A stretch of 64,000 bases of DNA, taken from Xanthobacter sp. NM-59. GTDB lineage: Bacteria; Pseudomonadota; Alphaproteobacteria; Rhizobiales; Xanthobacteraceae. A program made the position numbers and the translations under genes. Below the pieces are notes generated by a model. It saw only the letters and a list, made by a program, of their open reading frames with translations, did no database searches and had not been told where the DNA came from. This document shows, one piece after another, positions 28,522-39,889 of the stretch. The stretch is taken from positions 186,001 to 250,000 of the forward strand of contig NZ_JACBFQ010000004.1 in NCBI RefSeq assembly GCF_021401125.1. The letters are read 5' to 3'. Each line of letters starts with the position of its first letter. Position 1 is the stretch's first letter.

Positions 28522-29802
28522 TCAGGGGTTCGAGGAAGCTCGCGGGGCCGGGCCCTGAGCGGAGGGCCGCAGCTGGCCGCCCTCGTTCAGATAGGCCAGA
28601 AGGCCGCCGGTGTCCGCCGCCAGGGCATCGAAGCGCACCGGCGCGCACACATAAGCATAAAAGTCGTGCGGCGCCCGCTTGTCGCCGGCCAGGAAGCACT
28701 GGCAGTGCAGTCGCATCACGTCCAGCTGGAAACGGCGGTAGGTGGCGGGGGTGATCATGTCGCGGATGGGTACATGGCGCAGCAGGGGGCGGGTGGAGAA
28801 ATCCCCCGGCCGCAGGTTGTGCGCCACCATCGTCGCCCGTTCCAGCGTGACGGGGTTCACCTTGTAGAAGCTCACGATATCGTCGCGGGACTGGATTTCG
28901 AGCCAGCCGATGGCGGGCGCCGCCGCGAGCCGAGCCGCCGCCCGGCGCAGCCTTTCCCCAGCCGGATGCAGCGCGAACTTGGCGGTGGTGCTGCCAAGGG
29001 TCAGCAGCCGCACCGGCACCTTTTGGCCGAAGGCCGGGTCCGCCTCCACCGCCGCCGCTAGGGCGCAGATGGCATGCATGGCGCCCAGGCTGTGGCCGGC
29101 GACAACCACCTCATCCACATCGTCCCGCGCCGCCACATCGGCGATGCGCCGGGCGAAGGCGGCCACCCGCGCATCCACCTCCGGATGGCGGCCATGGGCG
29201 AAATCGACCGAGAATTCAGCGAGGTCGAGGGATTGCTTGAGGTGCAGCCGCCGACCGGGCCAGCGCATCAGCAGCAGCCCGCAGGCGAGGGCCAGCGCTC
29301 CACCCGCAACCGTGGCCCCCATGGTTCCCGTGAGCGGCACCAGCGCTCGCCCCACCTCCAGCCCAAGCGCGAGCGCGGTGCCCCACAGCGCGGCCAGCAT
29401 CAAATAGGTGAGGAGAAAGAAGATGCCGTAGCGCCGGCTGGAGCGGAAATAGCGGGCCAGCGTGCCGCTCGTGATCATGTCGGCGATGGTGCTGATCTGG
29501 CCCTTGAGGTGGGACCATGCCGAGCGCTCCATGTCGGCGCGGGCGAGATCATCCCAGGCTAGGATCTCGAAATTGGCCTGTGTTTCCCAGCCGGGGCCGG
29601 CGGCCCGCGCCCGCCAGAGGGCGCCCGTGGGGGTGGCCTGCGGGGCCGCGTCGAGGCAGCGCGTCTCGACCGACCACACGGAGCCGAACCGCTTGAGCTC
29701 GCGGCCAAACACCCGGAAATGGTCGTCGACGGTCATGGGGTGGTACCCCGCCGCGAAAAAGAAGTGCCGGCGCATTTCGCGGCTGCTGGAACCGTCCCGC
29801 AT
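28522..29802 (-). CDS. Predicted membrane alpha/beta hydrolase (lipase-like)
   Basis: 426 residues. Two hydrophobic segments near 120-175 are followed by a hydrolase domain whose nucleophile elbow VVVAGHSLGAMHA (about 230-242) is typical of lipases and esterases. The region around LEIQSRDDIVSFYK probably supplies the acid. No closer family is recognised. The membrane anchor in the first half and the adjoining ICMT-like methyltransferase suggest action on lipids. The start could also be the ATG at 29775. Upstream is an AT-rich stretch with likely promoter. Confidence 0.65.
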   Translation of the reverse strand: MRDGSSSREMRRHFFFAAGYHPMTVDDHFRVFGRELKRFGSVWSVETRCLDAAPQATPTGALWRARAAGPGWETQANFEILAWDDLARADMERSAWSHLKGQISTIADMITSGTLARYFRSSRRYGIFFLLTYLMLAALWGTALALGLEVGRALVPLTGTMGATVAGGALALACGLLLMRWPGRRLHLKQSLDLAEFSVDFAHGRHPEVDARVAAFARRIADVAARDDVDEVVVAGHSLGAMHAICALAAAVEADPAFGQKVPVRLLTLGSTTAKFALHPAGERLRRAAARLAAAPAIGWLEIQSRDDIVSFYKVNPVTLERATMVAHNLRPGDFSTRPLLRHVPIRDMITPATYRRFQLDVMRLHCQCFLAGDKRAPHDFYAYVCAPVRFDALAADTGGLLAYLNEGGQLRPSAQGPAPRASSNP

Positions 29803-29952
29803 GCGGGCGCCTTCTAGAGGATTTTTACGTTTTGTTAAGCGCTAAACCGGCTCGGCCGGGTTGGGGCACGGGTCGTCGGCGGGCAGCGAAGGCTTGTGTT
29901 CAAGGCGGGGAAAGGGCAAGGAAATGCCCGGCCGGTGGTCTCGCCTTGTGGA

Positions 29953-30855
29953 ATGTCGCCGGCTCAGAACCGAGGCCGTCCATTGTCCGCCACACCTAAC
30001 GTCGGCACGCCGCGGCTTACTGTGGTGTTCGTGACCTATAATAGCGGCGCCGTCATTGCCCGCGCGGTCGCGAGCGTGCCCGATGGCTGCGACGTGATCA
30101 TCGTCGACAATGCGAGCCCTGAGGGCACGCCGTGGCGCGCGAGCCTTCCCCGTCCGGCCGAGGTGGTGGACATGGGGCGCAATGCCGGCTTCGGCGCCGC
30201 CTGCAATGCCGGTGCGCGGCGGGCGGCTACGCCCTATGTGATGTTCCTCAATCCCGACGCCGCGCTCGCCCCCGATGCGGTGGATCAGCTGTTCGAGGCT
30301 GCCGGCATTTATGGCGACGAGGCCATCCTCATGCCCGCCATCATCGGCGACAATGGTCGGCTGATGCGCAAGCAGGGTACCATTCTAGACCAGGTGCCGC
30401 GCCGCGCCCGGCTAAAGGCGGGGGAGATTGCCGGCGACTACTGCACCGGCTTCCTCCACGGCGCCGCCTTCATGATGGCGCGGGCCTCCTTCCTCTCCCT
30501 GGGCGGGTTCGACGAGGCCATCTTTCTTTATCATGAAGACGATGATCTTTCCCTGCGCGCCCGCGCGCGGCGCATGCCGATCACCGTCGTTGCTGCTGCG
30601 CAGGCGGTTCACAGCGGCGGGCGCTCATCCACGCCGAGCTTCGCCCAGACCTTCGCCATCAACCGGTTCAAGCAGCAATCCGAGCGCTATGTCCGCACGA
30701 AATACGGGCGCGGACGCGGTATCGCCGGCATGGTGCTGAAGCTCCTCGGGGGCTGCCTTCTGGCTGGATTGCTCCTCAATCCCCATCGGGTCGCGGTACG
30801 GGCCGGCAAGTTGCGCGGCTTATTCGACCAGATCCCCGTGCCAACCTTGAAGTGA
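29953..30855 (+). CDS. Family 2 glycosyltransferase
   Basis: About 300 residues of GT-A fold. The N-terminal strand TVVFVTYNSG, IIVDNAS and MGRNAGFGAACNAGARRA form the nucleotide-sugar site; FLNPDAAL provides the metal-binding D-x-D-like motif, and GGFDEAIFLYHEDDDLSLRARARR carries the ED acceptor-site residues. This pattern is that of rhamnosyltransferase-like GT2 enzymes (RfbF/WbbL type). A C-terminal hydrophobic segment (about 255-275) suggests membrane association. The frame opens at a GTG at 29896; ATG 29953 is preferred. The next gene begins 6 bases after the stop, giving a two-gene glycan unit. Confidence 0.85.
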   Translation: MSPAQNRGRPLSATPNVGTPRLTVVFVTYNSGAVIARAVASVPDGCDVIIVDNASPEGTPWRASLPRPAEVVDMGRNAGFGAACNAGARRAATPYVMFLNPDAALAPDAVDQLFEAAGIYGDEAILMPAIIGDNGRLMRKQGTILDQVPRRARLKAGEIAGDYCTGFLHGAAFMMARASFLSLGGFDEAIFLYHEDDDLSLRARARRMPITVVAAAQAVHSGGRSSTPSFAQTFAINRFKQQSERYVRTKYGRGRGIAGMVLKLLGGCLLAGLLLNPHRVAVRAGKLRGLFDQIPVPTLK

Positions 30856-30861
30856 TTCGAA

Positions 30862-31866
30862 ATGACCCTTGATCGCACATCCGGGCAAGAGCTCGTTATC
30901 GATCGCCGTCGCGTGGCGCGTCATCTTTTGACCGCCGCCGGCAAGATCCTGGTGCATCGCAATCCGCAGCGAAACCTTCGCAAGGTTCTCACCCTGCTTG
31001 GGATGATGCCCCGTTCAGCCTCGGCCCCGCTCTACACCGAGGATACCGAGGTGGAGGCCCAGCGTTGCGTGGTGCGCCGCCCCCTGTCGGAGGGGCCGGG
31101 GCCGGTGTGCCTGCTGGTGACCTACAGCCCCGACGGCCGGCTGTGGCCGCATCTGGTCAGCTATGCCCGGAGCTTGCGGGCCACTGGGTGCCGCGTGGTG
31201 CTGATCGCCACCACTGAGCGCACCGACCTGTGCTGCGAGGACCCCGGGCCGGATGTCGTCGATGCGGTGGTGGTGCGGGAAAACCATGGCCTCGACTTCG
31301 CCGCCTGGACTGCCGTGCTGCGGCTGTGGCCGTGGCTGTGGGAGACCTCCGCCCTCTGGTTCGCGAACGACAGCGTCTATCACTCTCCGGGCCTGTTCCC
31401 GGCGTTCGCGGACTATGTGAAGGCCAGCACCGCCGACGTGGTCGCGGCGACCGGCTCCAACCAGATCGAGCCTCATTTCCAAAGCTATTTCTTCGTCCTG
31501 AAGTCCGGAGCCCTGGCCCGCCCGCAGACCCGCGCCTTTTTCGACTCCGTCCGGGCCCTGGTCGACAAGGACGAGGTGATCCGCTCCTACGAGGTGAAGC
31601 TGGAAAGCGCGCTGGAAGCCGCAGGCAATCGTGTGGATGTCTTCTATGCCCCTCGCAATAAGGACAACCCCACCATGAAGGACTGGCGCCGCCTCAATGC
31701 CGCGGGCTTGCCCTTTGTGAAGGTCCAGCTGCTGCGCGACAATCCCTCGGGCGTCGACCTGAAGGACTGGCGCGGGCATCTGGCCCAATATGGCTTCGAG
31801 CCCGATGAGGTGCAGCTGCATCTGGGGTCGCTGGGCCTGCGGGCGGCTGCCCTGCTGGCTTTCTGA
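30862..31866 (+). CDS. RgpF-like rhamnan/glycan synthesis protein
   Basis: 334 residues matching the rhamnan synthesis protein F (PF05045) pattern: LLVTYSPDGRLWPHLVSYARSL, RENHGLDFAAWTAVL, ALWFANDSVYHSP (with the N-D-S motif), and SYFFVLKSGAL...FFDSVRAL. Such proteins are glycosyltransferases acting on rhamnose-containing cell-surface polymers. It is in one operon with the preceding GT2 gene. Its polymer is unknown, and no nucleotide-sugar genes are close. Confidence 0.78.
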   Translation: MTLDRTSGQELVIDRRRVARHLLTAAGKILVHRNPQRNLRKVLTLLGMMPRSASAPLYTEDTEVEAQRCVVRRPLSEGPGPVCLLVTYSPDGRLWPHLVSYARSLRATGCRVVLIATTERTDLCCEDPGPDVVDAVVVRENHGLDFAAWTAVLRLWPWLWETSALWFANDSVYHSPGLFPAFADYVKASTADVVAATGSNQIEPHFQSYFFVLKSGALARPQTRAFFDSVRALVDKDEVIRSYEVKLESALEAAGNRVDVFYAPRNKDNPTMKDWRRLNAAGLPFVKVQLLRDNPSGVDLKDWRGHLAQYGFEPDEVQLHLGSLGLRAAALLAF

Positions 31867-32047
31867 GCCGCGGTGCGAAGCTGGCGAGCGACGGCGTGGC
31901 CGAGGCTCGCGTGCCTTGAAGCCGCCTCATGGGGGCACGAGAAGTTGCGCAGGCCACAGGTCTAATGGTTAATGCCGCGCGTTGCGCCGTATCATTTCCC
32001 TGTGTAAGCCTCGCTTGTCGCCGGCGGGTCCGGCGCGGAGTGGTTCC

Positions 32048-33979
32048 GTGACGTCTTTGAAGACCCCGTTGCTCGATACCATCAAGGATGCCGCCGACGT
32101 GCGGCGCCTGCCCCAGGAGAAGCTCTCCCAGCTTGCGGCCGAACTGCGCGCGGAGACCATCGATGCGGTGTCCGTCACTGGCGGGCATTTGGGCGCGGGC
32201 CTTGGCGTGGTGGAGCTGACGGTTGCGCTGCATCACGTCTTCAACACCCCCCACGACCGGCTCATCTGGGACGTGGGGCACCAGTGCTATCCCCACAAGA
32301 TTCTCACCGGCCGCCGCGACCGCATCCGCACCCTGCGCCAGGGCGGTGGCCTTTCCGGCTTCACCAAGCGCTCGGAGAGCGTCTACGACCCGTTCGGCGC
32401 GGCCCATTCCTCCACCTCCATCTCGGCCGGGCTCGGCATGGCGGTGGCGCGGGACCTTTCGGGCGGGGACCGCAATGTGGTGTGCGTGATCGGCGACGGC
32501 GCCATGTCCGCCGGCATGGCCTATGAGGCCATGAACAATGCGGGCGCCATGGATTCGCGCCTCATCGTCATCCTCAACGACAACGACATGTCCATCGCGC
32601 CTCCAACGGGGGCCATGTCGGCCTATCTGGCTCGGCTCATTTCCGGGCAGACCTATCTGTCGCTGCGGGAGATCGGCAAGCAGCTCGCCGGTCGCCTGCC
32701 CAAGTTCGTGGAGCGCGGCGCCCAGCGTGCGGAGGAGTTCGCGCGCGGATTCTGGACCGGCGGCACCCTGTTCGAGGAGCTGGGCTTCTATTATGTGGGC
32801 CCCATCGACGGGCACAATCTCGACCACCTGCTTCCGGTGCTGCGGAATGTGCGCGACGCCAAGCGCGGACCGATCCTGGTCCACGTGGTGACCCAGAAAG
32901 GCAAGGGCTACGCCCCGGCCGAGGCCAGCGCCGACAAGTATCACGGCGTCGTCAAGTTCGACGTCCTCACCGGCACGCAGCAGAAGGCGAAGTCCAACGC
33001 GCCTTCCTACACCCGCGTGTTCGCCGAAAGCCTGATCGCGGAAGCCGGGCGTGACGAGAAAGTGGTGGCCATTACCGCCGCCATGCCCTCGGGAACGGGG
33101 CTGGACCTGTTCGGACAGACGCATCCCGCCCGCACCTTCGATGTCGGCATCGCCGAGCAGCATGCGGTGACGTTTGCGGCCGGGCTTGCGACCGAGGGCT
33201 TCAAGCCGTTCTGCGCCATCTACTCCACCTTCCTCCAGCGCGGCTACGACCAGGTGGTGCATGACGTCGCCCTGCAGGGCCTGCCGGTGCGCTTCATTAT
33301 CGATCGCGCGGGCCTCGTGGGGGCGGACGGGGCCACCCATGCAGGCGCCTTCGATGTTGCTTTCCTGGCCTGTCTGCCGGGCATGGTGCTGATGGCGCCG
33401 GCCGACGAGGCGGAGCTGACCCACATGGTCGCCACCGCCGTGGCCTATGACGAAGGCCCCTGTGCCATACGCTTCCCGCGTGGGGAAGGCGTGGGCGTGG
33501 AGCGGCCGGATCGTGGGGAAGTGCTGCCCATCGGCAAGGGACGGCTGGTTTCAGGCTCAGGCGAGGGCGACATTGCCCTTCTGTCGCTGGGCACGCGCCT
33601 TGGCGAGTGCCTGAAGGCGGCCGAACGGTTGGAGGCGCAGGGCTTCAAGGTGAGCGTGGCCGATGCCCGCTTCGCCAAGCCGCTGGATCGTGATCTGCTG
33701 CTGCGTTTGGCTGCCGGCCACAAGGTGCTGCTCACTGTGGAAGAGGGGGCGGTTGGCGGCTTCGGCAGCCACGTGCTCCAGCTGCTGACCGACGAGGGCA
33801 TGCTCGACCATGGCGATCTGAAGGTACGATCCATGGCGCTGCCCGATATCTATATCGACCAGGACAGCCAGGCGCGCCAGCTCGCCGAGGCGGGCCTTGA
33901 TGCGGATGCCATTGTCTCCAAGGCCGAAGCCGTTCTGGGCGCCGGCCGCACGGGCCGGGGCCTGTCGCGGGCCGGCTGA
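32048..33979 (+). CDS. dxs: 1-deoxy-D-xylulose-5-phosphate synthase
   Basis: Dxs condenses pyruvate and glyceraldehyde 3-phosphate with thiamine diphosphate, the first step of the MEP isoprenoid pathway. 643 residues from GTG 32048, chosen for the GGAG at -9; E. coli Dxs is 620. The ThDP site is [18 protein letters not shown] through NDNDMSI, and the catalytic Glu lies in [25 protein letters not shown] and [13 protein letters not shown] are family blocks. The C-terminal transketolase-like domain ends normally. In alphaproteobacteria it often lies with xseB and ispA; here xseB is 5 kb upstream. Confidence 0.95.
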   Translation: MTSLKTPLLDTIKDAADVRRLPQEKLSQLAAELRAETIDAVSVTGGHLGAGLGVVELTVALHHVFNTPHDRLIWDVGHQCYPHKILTGRRDRIRTLRQGGGLSGFTKRSESVYDPFGAAHSSTSISAGLGMAVARDLSGGDRNVVCVIGDGAMSAGMAYEAMNNAGAMDSRLIVILNDNDMSIAPPTGAMSAYLARLISGQTYLSLREIGKQLAGRLPKFVERGAQRAEEFARGFWTGGTLFEELGFYYVGPIDGHNLDHLLPVLRNVRDAKRGPILVHVVTQKGKGYAPAEASADKYHGVVKFDVLTGTQQKAKSNAPSYTRVFAESLIAEAGRDEKVVAITAAMPSGTGLDLFGQTHPARTFDVGIAEQHAVTFAAGLATEGFKPFCAIYSTFLQRGYDQVVHDVALQGLPVRFIIDRAGLVGADGATHAGAFDVAFLACLPGMVLMAPADEAELTHMVATAVAYDEGPCAIRFPRGEGVGVERPDRGEVLPIGKGRLVSGSGEGDIALLSLGTRLGECLKAAERLEAQGFKVSVADARFAKPLDRDLLLRLAAGHKVLLTVEEGAVGGFGSHVLQLLTDEGMLDHGDLKVRSMALPDIYIDQDSQARQLAEAGLDADAIVSKAEAVLGAGRTGRGLSRAG

Positions 33980-33999
33980 GTGCCGGCGGCGGCTCGGCC

Positions 34000-34191
34000 G
34001 TGCCAACGCACGACAGGCAGCTCGCATTGAGGGAAGAGGCGGTTGCGTGCGCGGCGCAATCGGGTGGCTCGGAGCTGGTGCCGCTGTCCAGCGCAGCTGT
34101 GGAATGGGTCGCCAGCGCTGTCCTTGCTTCAGCGAAGCAAAGAGAAGTCCAAGTCATTGAGTTGACGCGTTTGCTGCACGCCGAGCGGTGA
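34000..34191 (+). CDS. Possible small helical protein
   Basis: A 63-residue frame beginning with GTG, just after dxs. The predicted product is mostly helical (EWVASAVLASAKQREVQVIELTRLLHAE), with Cys27-like and Ser-rich middle parts. No Shine-Dalgarno is clear and no family recognised. It may be spurious. Confidence 0.25.
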   Translation: MPTHDRQLALREEAVACAAQSGGSELVPLSSAAVEWVASAVLASAKQREVQVIELTRLLHAER

Positions 34192-34262
34192 CCGCCCGGC
34201 TCGCGAGCGCTCGAAGAGATGCTGCGGCTTAATCCGCCAGGGGCATTCCCCCTGAGGCTTGA

Positions 34263-34291
34263 GGCCAGCAAGAGCTTTCCCTTCGCTGGCC
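34263..34291 (-). terminator. Hairpin after the MBL gene
   Basis: GGCCAGC and GCTGGCC give a 7-bp stem immediately downstream of the MBL hydrolase stop. Confidence 0.4.
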
Positions 34292-34292
34292 C

Positions 34293-35221
34293 TTACCCGC
34301 GCTCCAGAACGGCGGCAACATTGCGCCGGTGCACTGCCTCATAGGGCTCGAAATAAGTGATGGCGCCGGTGGCGAATGCTGCGGCGGCGAAGGTGCGCAG
34401 GTCCTGCGTCGCCAGCTCGGGCTCGGCCTTCACACGCAGCAGCTGTTCCACATAGAGGCGGGTGGCCTCGATCAGCTCCGGCCCATACCCACCGGCGGCG
34501 ATCACCTCAGGCGCGCCATGATTGGGCAGGATGCGCGTCGCGCCCAGGGCCGCGAGGGCATCAAGATTGCGAAGGTGGATCGCAAGCCGGTCGGCCTCGT
34601 CCACATAGGTGATGGGGTCTTCAAGCGTGTCTCCGGCCAGCAGGACGCCGCCGGGCAGCAGGGCCACGACCCCGTCGCGGCTGTGAATGTCCAGGTGATG
34701 GAGCTGCACCGGAATGCCGCCGACCTGAATGTCCTGGCGCCCGTGGAAGATGTGGTTGGGCATGACCAGAGGTTTGATGGGCGGGTCGCCGCGTTCCAGC
34801 CGCGCCCGGTGGGCTGCCAGCAGCTCGGCGGTTTCCGCGCTGGCGATGATCTCGCCATCGGCGAACACCGCATTGCCCGCCACATGGTCGTCGTGCCAGT
34901 GGCTCAGCACCAGCCGTAGCCGTCGCACCCCCCGGGCCTCCAGGGACTCACGGATGAGGCGGGCGTGGATGAGCGAGATGTGCGGGTCGTAGACCAGCGC
35001 TTCTTCCCCATCGATCACCGCATAGGAGGCGATGCCGAGCGTATAGGCGCCATCGTCGAGCCAGTTCTCCGCAGCGCTGTGCAGGCGCGTGCCCGCGATG
35101 CGGCCGTCATAGAAGGCCAGCACATGCGGGGCCGGTTCCAGAATGCGCAGGGTGGACCCAGGCCGAGCGAATACAGGTGCTCCGGTGGCGGCGATGCTTC
35201 CGCCACCGGACGAAGGGGTGC

Positions 35222-35225
<4 letters not shown>
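34293..35225 (-). CDS. Metallo-beta-lactamase-fold hydrolase
   Basis: A 310-residue MBL-fold enzyme. The zinc-binding motif [11 protein letters not shown] (about 107-117), a later His in HIHSRD and the Asp of LLAGDTLED (about 186-194) and HGAPE form the dinuclear site. Its stop-start relation with the mutase is ATGA overlap (35222-35225), so it is translated with methylmalonyl-CoA mutase. Role unknown; MBL enzymes in acyl-CoA clusters can be thioesterases or glyoxalase-II-like hydrolases. It is not obviously a beta-lactamase. Confidence 0.82.
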
Positions 35226-37378
<2,153 letters not shown>

Positions 37379-37489
37379 GGTTCTATCCCCTTGAATGCGT
37401 CGGCTTGTCTTTCAGCTCGCGAGATGGGCCGCGAGCCGGCCTTGAAATCGTGATGCGCGCGATCGCGCATTTGGCGAACCGTGGCGCGC

Positions 37490-37921
37490 CTAAGCGCGCT
37501 TGGCGAACCAGGAGCCGGAGCATTTCGGCTTCGGCGAGGTCCAATCCCCGGAGGCGGCGTCACCTTCCACCAGCCCCTTCGCGACGACGCGATGGTGGCC
37601 GTGGGCGAGAGCCATGTTCACCACGCCGAGCTTGTTGATGCCTCCAGTGGCTTTCACCGGCCAAAAGCCCGCATAGGTGACTTTGCCACCCTTCACTTTC
37701 TGCTTGAAGTCGAAAGTGCTGTCGCAGGCGCCACCTTCGGGGGCGGTACGCACATCCCAGGTTCCGTCGTGGCGGGAGGCCGCGGCGGCGGGAACCGCGA
37801 GCACAAGGCTCGCGGCAAGGGCCGCCAGGAGGGATGTCGTGCCTCCCAAGCGCCGGGGACCGTAAGCCCTCCGGTATCGTGAGGCGGCTGCAAGCGCTGG
37901 CGCCACGTTCGCCACCCTCAC
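37490..37921 (-). CDS. Small exported protein between mutA and mutB
   Basis: 143 residues from a GTG that overlaps the mutA stop by 4 bases; a later start in front of the signal peptide (LLAALAASLVLAVPAAAA) is also possible. The mature part of about 95 residues begins HDGTWDV and has two Cys (GGACDS and PKPKCSGS) that could pair. It resembles small periplasmic proteins of Rhizobiales with a GTW-motif beta barrel, but I cannot name a family. Position inside the mutase operon is odd for an exported protein. Confidence 0.72.
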   Translation of the reverse strand: MRVANVAPALAAASRYRRAYGPRRLGGTTSLLAALAASLVLAVPAAAASRHDGTWDVRTAPEGGACDSTFDFKQKVKGGKVTYAGFWPVKATGGINKLGVVNMALAHGHHRVVAKGLVEGDAASGDWTSPKPKCSGSWFAKRA

Positions 37922-39741
37922 TTCAGGCCGGCGGCCGCCTGGGCGGCGGCCAGCGTTTCGAGCACGTTGCAGCCGACGAAGATGAAGCCATCCACGCCCG
38001 CTGCCTTCAGCTCCGCCTCGATGGCGGTGGGCTTGCCCGCCAGCCAGACCGCGCCGGCACCGGCCGCCTTGAGGGCCTTGGCCGCCGCAGCGGCGTCGGT
38101 GCCATAGACCTCGTCGGAGGAGGCAAGGCAGGCGAAGGGCGTGCCGGCGGCCTTGAAGGCGGCCACCAGGGCGTCGAGATCGGCGAAGCCGTCCGGCACC
38201 GCGGCGCTGATGCCGCCAGCCTCGAAGAAGTTCTTGGCGAAGGTGGCACGGGCGGTGAAGGCTGCGACCGGGCCAAGAGTTGCGAGGAACACCTTGGGGG
38301 CGGCGGCCTCAGCCTTGTTACGCAGGTCCTCGAAGGGCTCGGCGGTGCGGTAGGAGCCCAGGGCGCCATCGGCGACAGGGGCCGCCGCCGGCAGGGGCGC
38401 GAGCACTTCCGGCATCTCCTGCACGAGGATGGGGAATTCCGAAGTGCCGGTGATGGGCGCCTTGCGGGTGGCCACATCCTTGTCGCGGCGGGCCTTCACT
38501 TCGGCAATCTCGCCCTGGAGCCAGCGATCGGTCAGAACGTCGATGAGGCCGCCACGATGCTCGATGGTGCGGAACAGGTCCCAGGCCTTTTCAGCCAGCC
38601 CGTCGGTGTGGGCTTCCACCGCGCCAGCGCCGGCGGCAGGGTCGGCCACGCGGTGCACATTGGATTCCTCGATCAGCATCACCTGGGTGTTGCGGGCGAG
38701 GCGGCGGGCGAAGGCATCCGGCAGGCCCAGCGTCTGGGTGAAGGGCAGCACGGTGACGCTGTCCGCCCCGCCGACGCCGGCCGCGAACGCCGCCACGGTG
38801 GCGCGCAGCAGGTTCACATAGGGGTCGCGCCGGGTCATGGAGCGCCACGCGGTGGTGCCATGCACGGTGAGCGGTTTGGCGGGCAGGCCGCACTCGCGCA
38901 GCACCGCGCCCCACAGCAGGCGGATGGCGCGGAACTTGGCGATGGTCGCGGTCTGGTTCACGTCCGCCACCAGCGACACCTCGATGCGGCGCGCGGCTTC
39001 CTCCAGCGGCACGCCGGCATTGGTGTAGATCTTCAGGTAGGCCACGGCGGTGGCCAGAACCGCCGCCAGCTCCTGCGCATCGGAAGCACCCGCCTCGTGG
39101 AAGATGGAACCTTCCGCGCGGGCGATGGTGCCGGCAAAGCCTTTGTCCGCCAGGGTCGCGGAGGTCTCGCAGAATCGCTTGGCCAGGTCCGACCAGCTCA
39201 TGGGCAGATGACCCATGAGGGCGAAGCTGCCCATGGGATTGAGGCCGAACGAAACCTTCACCGCCTTGGGGTCGAGCCCGCGCGTTTCCGCCAGAGCGGC
39301 GAAGGCGAGGGCATTTTCGCGGCCCGTGAAGCCGCCCAGCTCCAGGCGGGTCTCGATAAGGTCGAGCATCACGCCCTTCAGGACGGCATCGAGATCGGCG
39401 CCGTTGGGCAGGCCGAAGCCGTAGGACTGGGGCGAGGTGGCGAACACCAGCGAGAGGCCAGAAGCCCCGCCGTCCAGATCCTCCAGCGCCTGGGCGTTGG
39501 ACGCCGTCAGGTCAGGCTGGTCCACCCGCATGGAGATGGTCCAGGGTGCGGCGGCGGCGCGGCCCGCCAGGATGGGGGCGGCCGGCTTGCGCGGCGGCAG
39601 GGCGTCCAGTGCGAGACCCTCATAGGTGGGGGTCACCATCTTCTTGTCGTAGGGCACGCCCTTGAGCACGCCCTCCAGCAGCTTCAGCCAGTCCTCGCGG
39701 GTCACGGTCGGCAGGTCGGTGGCGAAGGGCAGGGTGGTCAT
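37918..39741 (-). CDS. mutA: Methylmalonyl-CoA mutase small subunit
   Basis: Structural partner of MutB in heterodimeric methylmalonyl-CoA mutase. 607 residues from ATG 39741, where a GGAGG lies at correct distance; upstream in-frame codons reach 39867 but are not conserved-like. It keeps the barrel (WRSMTRRDPYVNLLRATVAAFAAGVGGADSVTVLPF) but its C-terminal cobalamin-like domain lacks the D-x-H-x2-G motif, as expected for MutA. First mutase gene in the operon order mutA, secreted protein, mutB, MBL. Confidence 0.92.
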   Translation of the reverse strand: MTTLPFATDLPTVTREDWLKLLEGVLKGVPYDKKMVTPTYEGLALDALPPRKPAAPILAGRAAAAPWTISMRVDQPDLTASNAQALEDLDGGASGLSLVFATSPQSYGFGLPNGADLDAVLKGVMLDLIETRLELGGFTGRENALAFAALAETRGLDPKAVKVSFGLNPMGSFALMGHLPMSWSDLAKRFCETSATLADKGFAGTIARAEGSIFHEAGASDAQELAAVLATAVAYLKIYTNAGVPLEEAARRIEVSLVADVNQTATIAKFRAIRLLWGAVLRECGLPAKPLTVHGTTAWRSMTRRDPYVNLLRATVAAFAAGVGGADSVTVLPFTQTLGLPDAFARRLARNTQVMLIEESNVHRVADPAAGAGAVEAHTDGLAEKAWDLFRTIEHRGGLIDVLTDRWLQGEIAEVKARRDKDVATRKAPITGTSEFPILVQEMPEVLAPLPAAAPVADGALGSYRTAEPFEDLRNKAEAAAPKVFLATLGPVAAFTARATFAKNFFEAGGISAAVPDGFADLDALVAAFKAAGTPFACLASSDEVYGTDAAAAAKALKAAGAGAVWLAGKPTAIEAELKAAGVDGFIFVGCNVLETLAAAQAAAGLK

Positions 39742-39889
39742 GGCTGAGCCTCCGAAGGCAAGAAGTTTGAGGTGTGGCGGCTCGCGGGTCGGCGAAAAGC
39801 GCCGCGCGGTGCGCACCAGGAAGATTGGCCCCCGTGCCGCTCCGCTGTCGCGGGCCGCATCGGGCAAGAGGGGAGCGGGAGGGCGCCCA

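Larger units (their letters stand above)
33980..34292. other. Gap between dxs and MBL gene
   Basis: 313 bases between convergent genes, holding only the doubtful 63-codon frame and the hairpin at 34263-34291. Base composition drifts below that of its neighbours around 34080-34170. Confidence 0.4.
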
